From positions 1,476,798-1,540,797 of the forward strand of contig NZ_MVOI01000003.1 in assembly GCF_002283555.1 (NCBI RefSeq): DNA of 64,000 nucleotides. The letters run 5' to 3'. Position numbers and translations under genes: made by a program. The stretch comes from Rubrivirga sp. SAORIC476 (lineage in GTDB: Bacteria; Bacteroidota; Rhodothermia; Rhodothermales; Rubricoccaceae). This document shows, in pieces, positions 8,413-17,081 of this stretch (position 1 is its first letter; each line of letters starts with the position of its first letter). The notes beneath the pieces were generated by a model, which was not told the origin of the DNA, made no database searches, and saw nothing but the letters and a program-made list of their open reading frames with translations.

Positions 8413-8994
8413 CTATCCCTCCATCCCCCTCTCCCCCAGAAACGACCGCACCTGGGCGACGGTCTCGGCCACGGCCACATCGAGGTCGTCGTTGACGATG
8501 ACCGTGTCGAAGTCGGGCGCGTGGGACAGTTCCATCTCGGCCCGCGCGAGGCGCGTCTGAACCTGCTGCTCGGTCTCGGTGCCGCGCGCGTGGAGGCGGT
8601 CGGCGAGGGCCTGGAGGCTGGGCGGCGCGATGAAGAGCGTCCGCACGGCGTCGCCGTAGATGCGCTTCACGTTGAGCGCCCCGATCACGTCCACGTCCAG
8701 CACCACCGCGCGGACGTCCGGCGCGGCGGCGATCTCCTCGACCGACTGCCGGAGCGTGCCGTAGACGCGGCCGGGGTAGACCTCCTCGTACTCCAGGAAG
8801 TCACCCGCGGCGACCCGCGCCTGGAACGCCTCAGGCGTCAGGAAGACGTAGTCGACGCCGTCGGTCTCGCCGGGGCGCGGGGCGCGTGTCGTGGCGGAGA
8901 CCGAGAAGCGGAGACCGTCCACCTCGGCCATCAGGCGGCGCGCGATGGTCGTCTTGCCTGCGCCGCTGGGCGCCGTGAGCACGATGAGGGTCAT
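8413..8994 (-). CDS. gmk: Guanylate kinase
   Basis: Phosphorylates GMP to GDP with ATP; needed for GTP, dGTP and (p)ppGpp pools. The protein is 193 residues from the ATG at 8994. Walker A is LTAPSGAGKTTIARRL. The GMP-binding part reads RFSVSATTRAPRPGETDGVD, with YVFLTPEAF and FLEYEEVYPGRVYGT; the lid is followed by RGTETEQQVQTRLARAEMEL, typical of Gmk. The frame extends upstream without a plausible start. It is 85 bases from yicC, a standard gmk partner. Confidence 0.96.
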   Translation of the reverse strand: MTLIVLTAPSGAGKTTIARRLMAEVDGLRFSVSATTRAPRPGETDGVDYVFLTPEAFQARVAAGDFLEYEEVYPGRVYGTLRQSVEEIAAAPDVRAVVLDVDVIGALNVKRIYGDAVRTLFIAPPSLQALADRLHARGTETEQQVQTRLARAEMELSHAPDFDTVIVNDDLDVAVAETVAQVRSFLGERGMEG

Positions 8995-9079
8995 AAGGGG
9001 AGGGATGCGGGGTGCGGGATGAGAGAGGGACGGGGAGAGCGCTCCGCTCATCCTTCCATCCCGGATCCCTCTATCCCTC

Positions 9080-9961
9080 TCAGACTACGTTCTGCACCTG
9101 CTCGCGGATCTTTTCCAGTTCCTCCTTCATGGAGACCGAAAGACGCGTGATCTCGGCGTCGTTGGCCTTCGACCCGATCGTGTTGACCTCGCGGCCGATC
9201 TCCTGCGACAGGAAGTTGAGCCGCCGCCCGACCGGCTCGGGCGCGGCGAGGGCCTCGCGGACCTGCTCCAAGTGGCTCCGCAGGCGGACCGTCTCTTCGG
9301 TCACGTCCAGTTTGTCGGACAGCAGCACCGCCTCGGTCTCCAGGCGGCCGGGGTCGAGGTCGGGCACGTCGACGAGGTCGGTGAGGCGGTCGCGCAAGCG
9401 CTGGCGGGCGGCCTCCAGGCGGACCGGCGCGCGGGCCTCGACCTCGGCGGTGAGCGCATCAAGGGCGTCGAGGCGGGCGCCGAGATCGTCGGCGAGGGCG
9501 GTGCCCTCGGCCTGGCGCATCGCGTCAAGACGGGTGAGGGCCTCGGCGAGCGCGGCGCGGACGGCGGCCCAGGCAGCCTCGGCGGCGGCGGGGTCCGGCG
9601 GGGCCGGGACCAGCACGTCGCCCGCGCGCAGCAGGTCGGCCACGGTGACCGACTCGGGGGCCAGCCCGGCCGCGGCGGCGGCGTGGCGGAGCAGCGCGCC
9701 CAGCGCCGACGCCGCGGCGGTGTCGACCTGGAGCGGACCGCTGGCGGCGCCCGTCGCCAGCGTCACATGGACGGTCGCGTTGCCGCGCTCGATGGCGTCT
9801 TTGACGAGGCTCTGCACGGCGGCCTCGTGCTCGGCGAGGTCGCCCAGGCCGCGGACCGTGACCTCGGCGTAGCGCCCGTTCACCGTGCGGACCTCCACGG
9901 TGGCGTCGGCGGCGCCCTCGCGGGCGGTGCCTCGGCCGAATCCTGTCATGCTGCGGAGCAT
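9080..9961 (-). CDS. yicC: YicC-family endoribonuclease-like protein
   Basis: A 293-residue member of the YicC/YloC family, with the YicC_N domain (MLRSMTGFGRGTAREGAADA, VRTVNGRYAEVTVRG) and the DUF1732 C-terminal domain (GRRLNFLSQEIGREVNTIGS, residues about 240-290). E. coli YicC is an endoribonuclease that acts with PNPase on the small RNA RyhB; here that role is only inferred. The start at 9961 matches the family MIRSMT beginning; MTGFG at 9949 is the alternative. The gene sits directly before gmk. A 12-base tandem repeat lies in its leader. Confidence 0.9.
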   Translation of the reverse strand: MLRSMTGFGRGTAREGAADATVEVRTVNGRYAEVTVRGLGDLAEHEAAVQSLVKDAIERGNATVHVTLATGAASGPLQVDTAAASALGALLRHAAAAAGLAPESVTVADLLRAGDVLVPAPPDPAAAEAAWAAVRAALAEALTRLDAMRQAEGTALADDLGARLDALDALTAEVEARAPVRLEAARQRLRDRLTDLVDVPDLDPGRLETEAVLLSDKLDVTEETVRLRSHLEQVREALAAPEPVGRRLNFLSQEIGREVNTIGSKANDAEITRLSVSMKEELEKIREQVQNVV

Positions 9962-9966
9962 CGGGG

Positions 9967-10000
9967 AACGGGGAAGGGAACGGGGAAGGGAACGGGGAAG
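9967..10000. repeat. 12-base tandem repeat in the yicC leader
   Basis: The unit AACGGGGAAGGG occurs about 2.8 times in direct order just upstream of the yicC start. On the mRNA sense it gives a C/T-rich leader with CCTTCCCCGTT units. A TAGCTTCC box (9996-10003, minus) lies at its distal edge and may be the promoter -7 element. Confidence 0.7.
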
Positions 10001-10159
10001 CTACCGCCTCGTCTGCGGCGAGCGCTCTGCGCCTGACAGACGCAGGGCTCTGCCTTCGCTGCGCTCAGATTCCACGAGGCGTTCGGCGAAGCGGCGGGTC
10101 CGTTCGGCACCGGGTCCTGTTGGACACCACTCAGGCTCTGGCGCCCGTCGGCCGCGGTA

Positions 10160-12763
10160 ATGACGATGCGCGCCACTGCGTCCGTCTCGCAACCGTCTGT
10201 TCCGATGCCCTCCTCCACGCTGCCCGATGCCCCGCCCGTCTCCGGAGACGGTGCCCCCGGCCCCGACGACTCTCTGTCGCGGGCGACGCTGGCCGTCGAG
10301 GGCATGACCTGCGCCGCGTGCTCGGGCCGCGTCGAAAAGGCGCTGGCAGCCGTGCCGGGCGTCGCCGAGGCGACGGTCAACCTCGCCACCGAGCGCGCCA
10401 CGGTCCACTTCGACGCCGCCGAGACCTCGCCGCTGGCCCTCGCCGAGGCCGTCCAGCGGGCGGGCTACGACGTGCGCACCGAGGAGATGACCTTCGCCGT
10501 CGGCGGGATGACGTGCGCGGCCTGCGTCGGGCGCGTCGAGACCGCGCTCCAGCGTGCCGACGGCGTGGTCGAGGCGAACGTCAACCTCGCCACCGAGCGC
10601 GCCACGGTCCGCTACGCCGCGGGGACCGACGTCGACTCTCTCTACGAGGCCGTCCGCCGGACGGGCTACGACGTGGTCGAGGGCGCCGACGGGACGAGCG
10701 CGGCGGACGCCGAGCAGGCGGCGCGTGCCCAGAGCCGCGCGGCGCTCCGCCGCCGCCTCCTCTGGGCTGCCGGGCTGACCCTCCCGCTGTTCCTGCTGGA
10801 GATGGTCCCGATGGTGATCCCCGGCGGGATGGCCTGGATCGACGGGCTGATCCCGATGCAGACGCGGTGGTGGGTCGCGTTCGCGCTCGCGACTGCGGTC
10901 CAGTTCGGACCGGGCGCGCGGTTCTACCGGGCAGGCTGGGCCGCGGCACGCCATGGGGCGCCCGACATGAACACGCTGGTCGCCCTCGGCACGTCAGCGG
11001 CGTACGGCTACTCGGTCGTCGCGACGTTCCTGCCCGGCGTTCTGCCCCCCGACGCGGTCCACGTCTACTACGAGGCGTCGGCGACGATCATCACGCTGAT
11101 CCTGCTCGGCAAATGGTTCGAGGCGCGGGCCAAGGGCCAGACCTCGGACGCCGTCCGCGCGCTGCTTGGGCTCCGCGCCGACACCGCCCGCGTGGTCCGC
11201 GACGGCGCCGAGGTAGAGGTCCCCCTCGACGCGGTCGCCGTCGGCGACGTGGTGCGCGTCCGCCCCGGCGAGAAGGTGGCCGTCGACGGCGTCGTGGTGG
11301 ACGGCACGAGCTACGTCGACGAGTCGATGGTGACGGGCGAGCCGGTCCCGGTCGAGAAGGCGGCCGACGCCGAGGTCGTCGGCGGGACTGTCAACCAGGC
11401 CGGGTCGCTGCTCGTCCGCACGACGCACGTCGGGGCGGACACCGTGCTGGCCCAGATCGTCCGGCTCGTGGAGGACGCGCAGGCGTCGCGCCCGGCCATT
11501 CAGGCCCTCGCGGACCGCGTCGTGGCGGTGTTCGTGCCCGTCGTGCTGGTCGTCGCCGCGCTCGTGTTCGCCGTCTGGCTGGCCGTCGGGCCGAGCCCGG
11601 CGCTGACGCACGCGCTCGTGGCGGCCGTGAGCGTGCTCATCATCGCCTGCCCGTGCGCGATGGGCCTCGCGACGCCCGTCTCCGTGATGGTCGGCACGGG
11701 CAAAGCGGCCGAACTGGGTGTCCTGTTTCGCAAGGGCGAGGCGCTCCAAACGCTCTCCGAGGCCGAGGTGGTTGCGCTCGACAAGACGGGCACACTCACC
11801 GAGGGCCGCCCGACGCTGACCGACGTGGCGCTCGCGCTGGATGCCAGGCTGGACGAAGCCGCCCTGCTCCGCCTCGTGGCCGCCGTCGAGGGACCCAGCG
11901 AGCACCCCGTCGCCCGCGCCATCGTCCGCGCCGCCGCCGACCGCAGGCTGGACGTGCCGCCCGTGGCCGCCTTCGAAGCCGTGCCCGGCTTCGGCGTCCG
12001 CGGGACCGTCGAAGGCCACCGCGTTGAGGTCGGCGCCGACCGGTTTATGCGGCAGGTCGGGCTGGACGTGGACGCCCTGGCGGAGGCGTCGGACGCGCTC
12101 GCCGCCGAGGGCAAGACGCCCCTCTACGCCGCCGTCGACGGCGTGCTCGTCGCCGCGCTCGCCGTGGCCGACCCCGTCAAGGCGACCACGCCCGCCGCCA
12201 TCGCGGCGCTCCACCACGTCGGGCTGCGCGTGGCGATGATCACCGGCGACCACCGCCAGACGGCCGAGGCGGTCGCCCGGCGCCTCGGCATCGACGAGGT
12301 GCGGGCGGAGGTGCTCCCGGCCGATAAGGCGCAGGCTGTTCGCGACCTCCAGCGCGAGGGCGGGCAGGACGGCGGCCCGGCCCGCGTCGCGTTCGTGGGC
12401 GACGGCATCAACGACGCGCCTGCGCTGGCCCAGGCCGACGTGGGCGTCGCCATCGGCACCGGCACCGACGTGGCCATCGAGGCGGCCGACGTGGTGCTCA
12501 TGCGCGGCGACCTGGCGGCCCTCGTCGACGCCCGCGCGCTGTCGGCCGCGACGCTCCACAACGTCAAGCAGAACCTGTTCTGGGCGTTCGCCTACAACGT
12601 AGTTCTGATCCCGGTCGCGGCGGGCGCGCTGTACCCCGTGCTCGGGGTGATGCTCTCGCCCGTGCTCGGGGCCGCCGCGATGGGCCTCTCGTCCGTCTTC
12701 GTGCTTACGAACGCGCTTCGCCTCCGCCGCTTCCGACCGCCCGCCCTCGCGGACGCCCGATAG
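10160..12763 (+). CDS. copA: Copper-exporting P1B-type ATPase CopA
   Basis: Pumps Cu(I) out of the cytoplasm with ATP. The protein is 867 residues, the normal size for a two-HMA pump. HMA domains carry GMTCAACSG (Cys 51/54) and GMTCAACVG (Cys 119/122). The transmembrane CPC motif [16 protein letters not shown] is at about 497-499, the phosphorylated Asp in DKTGTLTEG at 541, SEHPVARAI near 580, and [20 protein letters not shown] at 747. The start may be 10160 or 10166 (ATGACGATG). A short gap separates it from the copper-chaperone-like gene at 12785. The CPC type transports Cu(I) or Ag(I); a Zn/Cd pump would also have CPC, but the CAAC pairs and the context favour copper. Confidence 0.95.
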   Translation: MTMRATASVSQPSVPMPSSTLPDAPPVSGDGAPGPDDSLSRATLAVEGMTCAACSGRVEKALAAVPGVAEATVNLATERATVHFDAAETSPLALAEAVQRAGYDVRTEEMTFAVGGMTCAACVGRVETALQRADGVVEANVNLATERATVRYAAGTDVDSLYEAVRRTGYDVVEGADGTSAADAEQAARAQSRAALRRRLLWAAGLTLPLFLLEMVPMVIPGGMAWIDGLIPMQTRWWVAFALATAVQFGPGARFYRAGWAAARHGAPDMNTLVALGTSAAYGYSVVATFLPGVLPPDAVHVYYEASATIITLILLGKWFEARAKGQTSDAVRALLGLRADTARVVRDGAEVEVPLDAVAVGDVVRVRPGEKVAVDGVVVDGTSYVDESMVTGEPVPVEKAADAEVVGGTVNQAGSLLVRTTHVGADTVLAQIVRLVEDAQASRPAIQALADRVVAVFVPVVLVVAALVFAVWLAVGPSPALTHALVAAVSVLIIACPCAMGLATPVSVMVGTGKAAELGVLFRKGEALQTLSEAEVVALDKTGTLTEGRPTLTDVALALDARLDEAALLRLVAAVEGPSEHPVARAIVRAAADRRLDVPPVAAFEAVPGFGVRGTVEGHRVEVGADRFMRQVGLDVDALAEASDALAAEGKTPLYAAVDGVLVAALAVADPVKATTPAAIAALHHVGLRVAMITGDHRQTAEAVARRLGIDEVRAEVLPADKAQAVRDLQREGGQDGGPARVAFVGDGINDAPALAQADVGVAIGTGTDVAIEAADVVLMRGDLAALVDARALSAATLHNVKQNLFWAFAYNVVLIPVAAGALYPVLGVMLSPVLGAAAMGLSSVFVLTNALRLRRFRPPALADAR

Positions 12764-12784
12764 CCTCACACGCCTCCCCCTCCC

Positions 12785-13012
12785 ATGGACACTCAGACAC
12801 CCGACACCCTCCGCTTCGGCATCGAGGGCATGACCTGCGGCGGCTGCGTCGCCTCGGCCACCCGCGCGCTGGAGCGCACGCCCGGCGTGACCGTCGAGCA
12901 GCTCACCCTAGACGGCCCGGCCATCGTCCGCCTCGCCGACGGCGCAGACCAGAACACTGTGCGCGGCGCCGTCGAGGGCGCGGGCTTCCAGGCCGTGTTC
13001 GACGCCGAGTAG
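12785..13012 (+). CDS. copZ: CopZ-like heavy-metal-associated (HMA) domain protein
   Basis: A single free HMA domain of 75 residues, FGIEGMTCGGCVASATRALE with the metal-binding Cys pair (CGGC, near residue 18-21), and the closing AVEGAGFQAVF. Free HMA proteins deliver Cu(I) to CopA. The gene starts 21 bases after the copA stop, on the same strand, so it is almost certainly cotranscribed. CGGC rather than CAAC is a common variant in chaperones, and the N-terminus extends by about 10 residues. The family is certain; the role of chaperone is inferred from context. Confidence 0.85.
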   Translation: MDTQTPDTLRFGIEGMTCGGCVASATRALERTPGVTVEQLTLDGPAIVRLADGADQNTVRGAVEGAGFQAVFDAE

Positions 13013-13046
13013 CGCGCATCGCGCCGTCCAACCCCGCCGGAACGCG

Positions 13047-13088
13047 CCGCGCCCCGTCCACCTCGGTGCCGAGGCGGACGGGGCGCGG
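13047..13088. terminator. Large hairpin between convergent copZ and the LVIVD gene
   Basis: Arms CCGCGCCCCGTCC-a-CCTCGG and CCGAGG-c-GGACGGGGCGCGG pair over nearly 20 bases with one mismatch, leaving a very small loop. It lies exactly between two convergent genes, so it can serve both. There is no T-run. The centre is one of the CCTCGG/CCGAGG palindromes that recur in this window. Confidence 0.6.
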
Positions 13089-13109
13089 TCGCTCCGTCGG
13101 TGGGAGTGA

Positions 13110-15032
13110 TCAGCCCGCCATCGCGAGGTCGCGGACGGCCTGGGCCAGCATCGTCACCTTGGCGGCCTGATCGCCACTGGCGCGCTGCGCGATGGCGTCG
13201 GCCAGCGACATCAGCATCTGGCGCCGTGCGGCGCCGCTGGCGGCCTCCGCCTGATCGAGCATCTGGCGGCCCTGGGCGAGGTCACCCGCCGAGAACTGTC
13301 CCGAGCGCTCGATCTGGTCCATGTAGGCCCGCGCGAGGGCGAACGAGGCCGGCCACTCGTTGACCGGCTGGCCCTGCGCGTTCAGGTAGGCCAGCTCGAC
13401 GGTGTTAGCGGCGTCGATCTCGTTCTGCGTCAGGTGCTCGCTCGGGACGAGTTGGAAGACGTCCAGCCCACGCGCGATCTCGGAGCTGACGATGTTGCCG
13501 TTGTACCAGTACACCGACCAACTGCCGCCCATCTGGAACTGGTCCGCGTCGATCGGTCCGCGGTCGTGGTAGCCGATCTCGACCGGGTTGGCCGGGTCGG
13601 TGAAGTCGAAGAGCGAGATGCCGCCCTGGTACCAGGACTGGACCATGATGTCGCGGCCGGGCACCGGGATCAGCGAGCCGTTGTGAGCCACGCAGTTCTC
13701 CTGCGAGGTCTGGACGGCGGGCATCTTGAAGTAGCTCTGGAAGTCCAGATCGCCGTCCTCGATGGTAAAGATGGCGTTGGCGCCCCACTCGTAGGGGTCG
13801 TCCGCGCGGCACTTCGGGCCGCCGCCGCCGCCCCACTCGTCGGTGAAGACGACCGCCGAGCCGTCGTTGTTGAACGTCGCCGAGTGCCAGTAGGAGAAGT
13901 TCGAGTCGGCGACCGCCGCCAGGCGGAACGGCTGGGCCGGGTTCGAGATGTCGAGCAGGAGGCCGTAGCCCTCACAGGCGCCGCCCGCGAGCCCGATCTG
14001 CGGGTAGAGCGTGATGTCGTGGCACTGGTTCGGACCGGGCTCGGGACCGCTGTCTTCGTCGTCGCCGGTGCCGAAGCGGGCCGCGATGATGGCCGGGAGC
14101 TGCTCGCGGAGCATCGTCGAGTCCGCGGCCGTCGGCGTGCCCTCTCCGCCGCGCTGGGCGACCATCTGGCCGAGCAGCTGCTGCGCGAAGCCGTCCGGCA
14201 GGACACGGTCCTGGCCGCCGACGAAGACGATGAACTTGCCCGAGGCGCGAGCGGCCTCGATCTCGGCGAGGTCGGCCGGCGAGGGGCCGTGCTCCGGCGG
14301 GGCCTCCAGGCCCTCGAAGATGCGCGGCGACGACACGATGGCCGCGGCGGCGGGGTTGGCCAGCGGCACCTGGATCACCTCGATCCGGAAACGCGCCGAG
14401 TTGGGGTCCTCGTCGGGGTCGGCCGAGACGCAGCCTGGGAGCTCGTCGGCGGGGCGGACGGGCGCCGAGCCGGAGACGTAGATGTAGACGTTCTCGTCGT
14501 CGTTGGGGTCTTTCAGGACCGAGTGCGTGTGCGAGCCCCGGCACGTCTGGACGTTCGAGATGTACTGCGGGTCGCGGATGTCCGAGATGTCGAAGATCCG
14601 GATGCCGCGCAGGCGGTCGGCGCTGACGGCCTCCTGAACGCCCTGGGTGCCGCAGTCGAGGCGGCCACCGAGGCCCTCGCCCGACACGAACAGCAGGTCG
14701 CCGTAGACCGAGACGTCGCTCTGCGACGCCGGGCAGACGTACTCCGTCACGATCTCCGGGGCCGAGGGGTTGCTCAGGTCCCAGACGATCACGCCGTTGT
14801 AGTTCCCCTGGATGGCGTAGTCGCCGGTGAAGGCGAGGTCCGAGTTGGTGAAGCCGACGAAGGCCTCCGGCGGCGGCGTGGACGACATTTTCTGGAGGCC
14901 GAAGAGGGCCTCTTCCGCATCGAACAGACCGGCGCGGAGCCCGACGCGCGGGTCGTCCAGAGTCTGCGCGCTGACGGGCGCGGCGAGGGCCACCGCGAGC
15001 GCGAGGGCGAGGGGCGTAAAGAGAAGGCGCAT
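13110..15032 (-). CDS. Secreted LVIVD-repeat beta-propeller-like protein
   Basis: A 640-residue exported protein with a clear signal peptide (MRLLFTPLALALAVALAAPVSAQ). The body holds LVIVD-type repeats, for example YNGVIVWDLSNPSAPEIV, LRGIRIFDISDIRDPQYI, GLLLDISNPAQPFRLAAVAD and GISLFDFTDPANPVEIGYHD, spaced about 60-100 residues apart as blades of a propeller. Conserved Cys pairs and HTHSV/CHDITLYP segments are present. The last about 75 residues are helical (AYMDQIERSGQFSAGDL). LVIVD proteins are secreted, with no clear activity. The gene shares an operon with the DUF305 protein upstream and faces copA-copZ, so a link to metal stress is an inference only. Confidence 0.8.
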   Translation of the reverse strand: MRLLFTPLALALAVALAAPVSAQTLDDPRVGLRAGLFDAEEALFGLQKMSSTPPPEAFVGFTNSDLAFTGDYAIQGNYNGVIVWDLSNPSAPEIVTEYVCPASQSDVSVYGDLLFVSGEGLGGRLDCGTQGVQEAVSADRLRGIRIFDISDIRDPQYISNVQTCRGSHTHSVLKDPNDDENVYIYVSGSAPVRPADELPGCVSADPDEDPNSARFRIEVIQVPLANPAAAAIVSSPRIFEGLEAPPEHGPSPADLAEIEAARASGKFIVFVGGQDRVLPDGFAQQLLGQMVAQRGGEGTPTAADSTMLREQLPAIIAARFGTGDDEDSGPEPGPNQCHDITLYPQIGLAGGACEGYGLLLDISNPAQPFRLAAVADSNFSYWHSATFNNDGSAVVFTDEWGGGGGPKCRADDPYEWGANAIFTIEDGDLDFQSYFKMPAVQTSQENCVAHNGSLIPVPGRDIMVQSWYQGGISLFDFTDPANPVEIGYHDRGPIDADQFQMGGSWSVYWYNGNIVSSEIARGLDVFQLVPSEHLTQNEIDAANTVELAYLNAQGQPVNEWPASFALARAYMDQIERSGQFSAGDLAQGRQMLDQAEAASGAARRQMLMSLADAIAQRASGDQAAKVTMLAQAVRDLAMAG

Positions 15033-15069
15033 GGAGGCGTCGGCGGGGAGTGGGGAAGAACGGATCGCT

Positions 15070-15089
15070 CCGCCTCGGGCCCGAGGCGG
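15070..15089. repeat. Perfect 20-base palindrome between the DUF305 and LVIVD genes
   Basis: The sequence reads CCGCCTCGGG followed directly by its complement CCCGAGGCGG. It lies in the 69-base gap between two same-strand genes. It could act as a partial terminator or a processing hairpin, or be a recognition site. It belongs to the recurrent CCGAGGCGG family described in the findings. Confidence 0.75.
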
Positions 15090-15101
15090 GCGGGGTGGGG
15101 T

Positions 15102-16079
15102 CTAGTCGGTGGTGGAGATCGCCCCGGCGGGCCGCGGCAGGCTGTCGAGCATCTGCTGCATCCGCGCGATCTCGGTCCGCTGGTCGACCTGAATGTCGGA
15201 GGCGACCTTGAAGGTGTTGCCGCCCTGGGCCGCGCCGTCGGCCGCGAACAGCGTGTCGACCATCGTCACGGCGCCGCGGTGGTGGCCGATCATGTAGCGC
15301 AGGAAGAGGCGGTCGAAGTCGACGCCGCGGGCGGCCGCGAGCTCGTCGAGCTGGGCCTGGGTGAGCATGCCCGGCATGGCGGAGTGGTCCATGCCGCCGT
15401 GGTCCATGCCGCCGTGGTCCATGCCGCCGTGGTCCATGCCGCCGTGGTCCATGCCGCCGTGGTCCATGCCGCCATGGTCCATCCCCTCATGGCCCATCGC
15501 AGCGTGGTCCATCGCAGCGTGGTCCATCTGCCCGTGGTCCATGCCCTCATGCGCCGTCGCACCGTGGTCCATGCCACCGTGCCCCTCTTCCATCGCGCCA
15601 TGGTGGATGGCGCCGGTGGTGTGGTGGTCCATCGCCACGTGCTCGTCGGCGTCCACCATCTGGAGCGTCAGCATGGTGCCCTCGATGTGGACGTGAGGGA
15701 CGGGCTGCCCGCGGTCGGCGAGCCAGCGCTGCATGAGCGCGATCTCGTCCTGCTGCGCGTTGATGATGCGCGCGGCGAGGCGCTGCACCGCCGGGCTGGC
15801 GCCGTTGGCAGGCGCGAGGTCCGACATGATGAGGGCCTGCGCGTGGTGCCCGATCATGCCCGTCATGAAGGCCACGTCCGCCTCGGTGTAGCGCTCGGCG
15901 GCCTCCTGCTGGCGGGTCCAGTAGAGAGCCTCGAGGTCAGCGGTCGTCGGACGGTCGGACGACGTGGTACTCGGTGCCGCGCTCGGGGCGGCCGGGTCGG
16001 CGGCCGGAGCGGAGCCGCTGCATCCGGCGAGGACGGCCAGGGCCACGACGAGTCCCGGTCGAGCGAATCCTGTTCTCAT
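15102..16079 (-). CDS. DUF305 lipoprotein with Met/His-rich tandem repeats
   Basis: A protein of 325 residues with a lipoprotein signal (MRTGFARPGLVVALAVLAGC), start ATG at 16079. DUF305 is a ferritin-like helical fold. The two halves are seen as ADVAFMTGMIGHHAQALIMS (with RIINAQQDEIALMQRWLADRG after it) and YMIGHHRGAVTMVDTLF (with QRTEIARMQQMLDSL). Between them is a long stretch of M-D-H-G-G units (about residues 160-245), rich in Met and His, that looks like a metal-binding (copper) tract. DUF305 genes commonly sit in copper-resistance loci, and copA-copZ are 3 kb away. A near-consensus -7 box (16118-16125) precedes it. Function: periplasmic or surface copper sequestration, inferred. Confidence 0.85.
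   Translation of the reverse strand: MRTGFARPGLVVALAVLAGCSGSAPAADPAAPSAAPSTTSSDRPTTADLEALYWTRQQEAAERYTEADVAFMTGMIGHHAQALIMSDLAPANGASPAVQRLAARIINAQQDEIALMQRWLADRGQPVPHVHIEGTMLTLQMVDADEHVAMDHHTTGAIHHGAMEEGHGGMDHGATAHEGMDHGQMDHAAMDHAAMGHEGMDHGGMDHGGMDHGGMDHGGMDHGGMDHGGMDHSAMPGMLTQAQLDELAAARGVDFDRLFLRYMIGHHRGAVTMVDTLFAADGAAQGGNTFKVASDIQVDQRTEIARMQQMLDSLPRPAGAISTTD
15391..15480. repeat. 15-base tandem repeat, five perfect units plus one near-perfect
   Basis: The unit ATGCCGCCGTGGTCC (plus strand) is repeated five times exactly from 15391 to 15465, with a sixth copy (15466-15480) differing by one base. It encodes the M-D-H-G-G units of the DUF305 protein on the minus strand; diverged units continue to about 15600. 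The identical copies suggest recent slippage or gene-length variation. Confidence 0.95.
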
Positions 16080-16117
16080 GCTGGAGACGGTCCGTGCCGT
16101 CGTCTGGTCGTTGGCGC

Positions 16118-16125
16118 CCAAAGTA
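16118..16125 (-). promoter_or_regulatory. Strong -7 box TACTTTGG upstream of the DUF305 gene
   Basis: TACTTTGG (minus) is close to the Bacteroidota TAnnTTTG consensus and lies 39 bases upstream of the ATG at 16079. It is the best promoter candidate in this part. No clear -33 TTTG element could be placed. Confidence 0.5.
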
Positions 16126-16226
16126 CGGGGTGATGGCTTCCAGGATGCAGGAGCGGCCCCTCCAGGTCACGAACCGCACGCCCGTGCGCACGAACGGCCG
16201 CCCCGGGTGGGGCCCGGCCCGACAGG

Positions 16227-17081
16227 TCACTCGCGACCGGACAGCGACGCGTCCAGAAAGCCGAGCACGCGGGCCCGGTAGGCCTCAGGCGCGAACCGGT
16301 AGAGGTCCTGATGGGCGGCGCCCTCGACCTCCCAGAGCACCGTCGACGCGGGCGCGGCGTCGGCGATGGCGCGGGCCTCGTCCGGGTGCGCGTGGGCGTC
16401 CTCCGAGCCGACCAGCACGAACAGCGGGACGGCCACCGTGGCCGCGGCGCGGGCCGGGGCGAGGTCGTCCACGGCGATGCCGAGGCGGGGGCCGAACTGG
16501 GCGGTGAGGAGCGGCGTCAGCCGCCCGCCCAGCGTGCCGAGCATGCGCTCCATGCGGTTGCGCGTCGCGCGCTCGATGTCGGCATAGACGGCCTCCACCA
16601 CGAGCGCGTCGGCCTCGAGGCGCGGACCGGCGAGCAGCGCCGCCGCGCCACCCATCGACTGGCCGACCACGGCGACCGGACCGCCGAACCGCTCCCGCGC
16701 GAACGCCACTGCCGCGATGGCATCCTCTCGCTCTCGGGCGCCGAACGTGATCGCGTCCCCCGGGCTCTCGCCGTGCGCCTGGAAGTCGAACGCGACCACG
16801 TCGTAGCCCGCCCCGTGGAAGAGCCGCATCCGGTCCACTTGCGAGTCCCGAGCGGCGCGGACGCCGTGCATCAGGACGACCGTCCCGCGCGCCGAGTCGA
16901 CCGCGAGCGTCCAGGCAGCGAGCGGACCGTTCGGGCTCTCGATGGTCGCCTCGCCGACCTGTAGGCCCGTGGGTGGGGAGATCGGGCGCAGGGCCGGTGC
17001 CACCAGCATCCCCCCGACCACCCAGACCGCGAGCGCGCCGGCAGCCAGCGCCGTCACGAGCGCGAGGCCCAGCCGCCTCAC
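16227..17081 (-). CDS. Alpha/beta hydrolase with N-terminal membrane anchor
   Basis: A serine hydrolase of the BEM46/abhydrolase type, 284 residues. I chose the GTG at 17081 because it overlaps the previous gene's stop by 4 bases (GTGA) and is followed by a transmembrane segment, GLALVTALAAGALAVWVVGG. Further upstream the frame only gives Arg/Pro-rich text. The oxyanion region is VVLMHGVRAARDS, the nucleophile elbow VVGQSMGGAAALL, the acid Asp in LVGSEDAHAHP, and the His in VEGAAHQDLY. The enzyme is anchored in a membrane, with the catalytic domain probably outside. The substrate is unknown; translation is coupled to the DinB-like gene. Confidence 0.85.
   Translation of the reverse strand: MRRLGLALVTALAAGALAVWVVGGMLVAPALRPISPPTGLQVGEATIESPNGPLAAWTLAVDSARGTVVLMHGVRAARDSQVDRMRLFHGAGYDVVAFDFQAHGESPGDAITFGAREREDAIAAVAFARERFGGPVAVVGQSMGGAAALLAGPRLEADALVVEAVYADIERATRNRMERMLGTLGGRLTPLLTAQFGPRLGIAVDDLAPARAAATVAVPLFVLVGSEDAHAHPDEARAIADAAPASTVLWEVEGAAHQDLYRFAPEAYRARVLGFLDASLSGRE

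Noticed and set aside
15376-15600. The repeated 15-base units could be taken for a CRISPR array
   Set aside because: The repeats are contiguous with no spacers and are in frame inside a coding gene.
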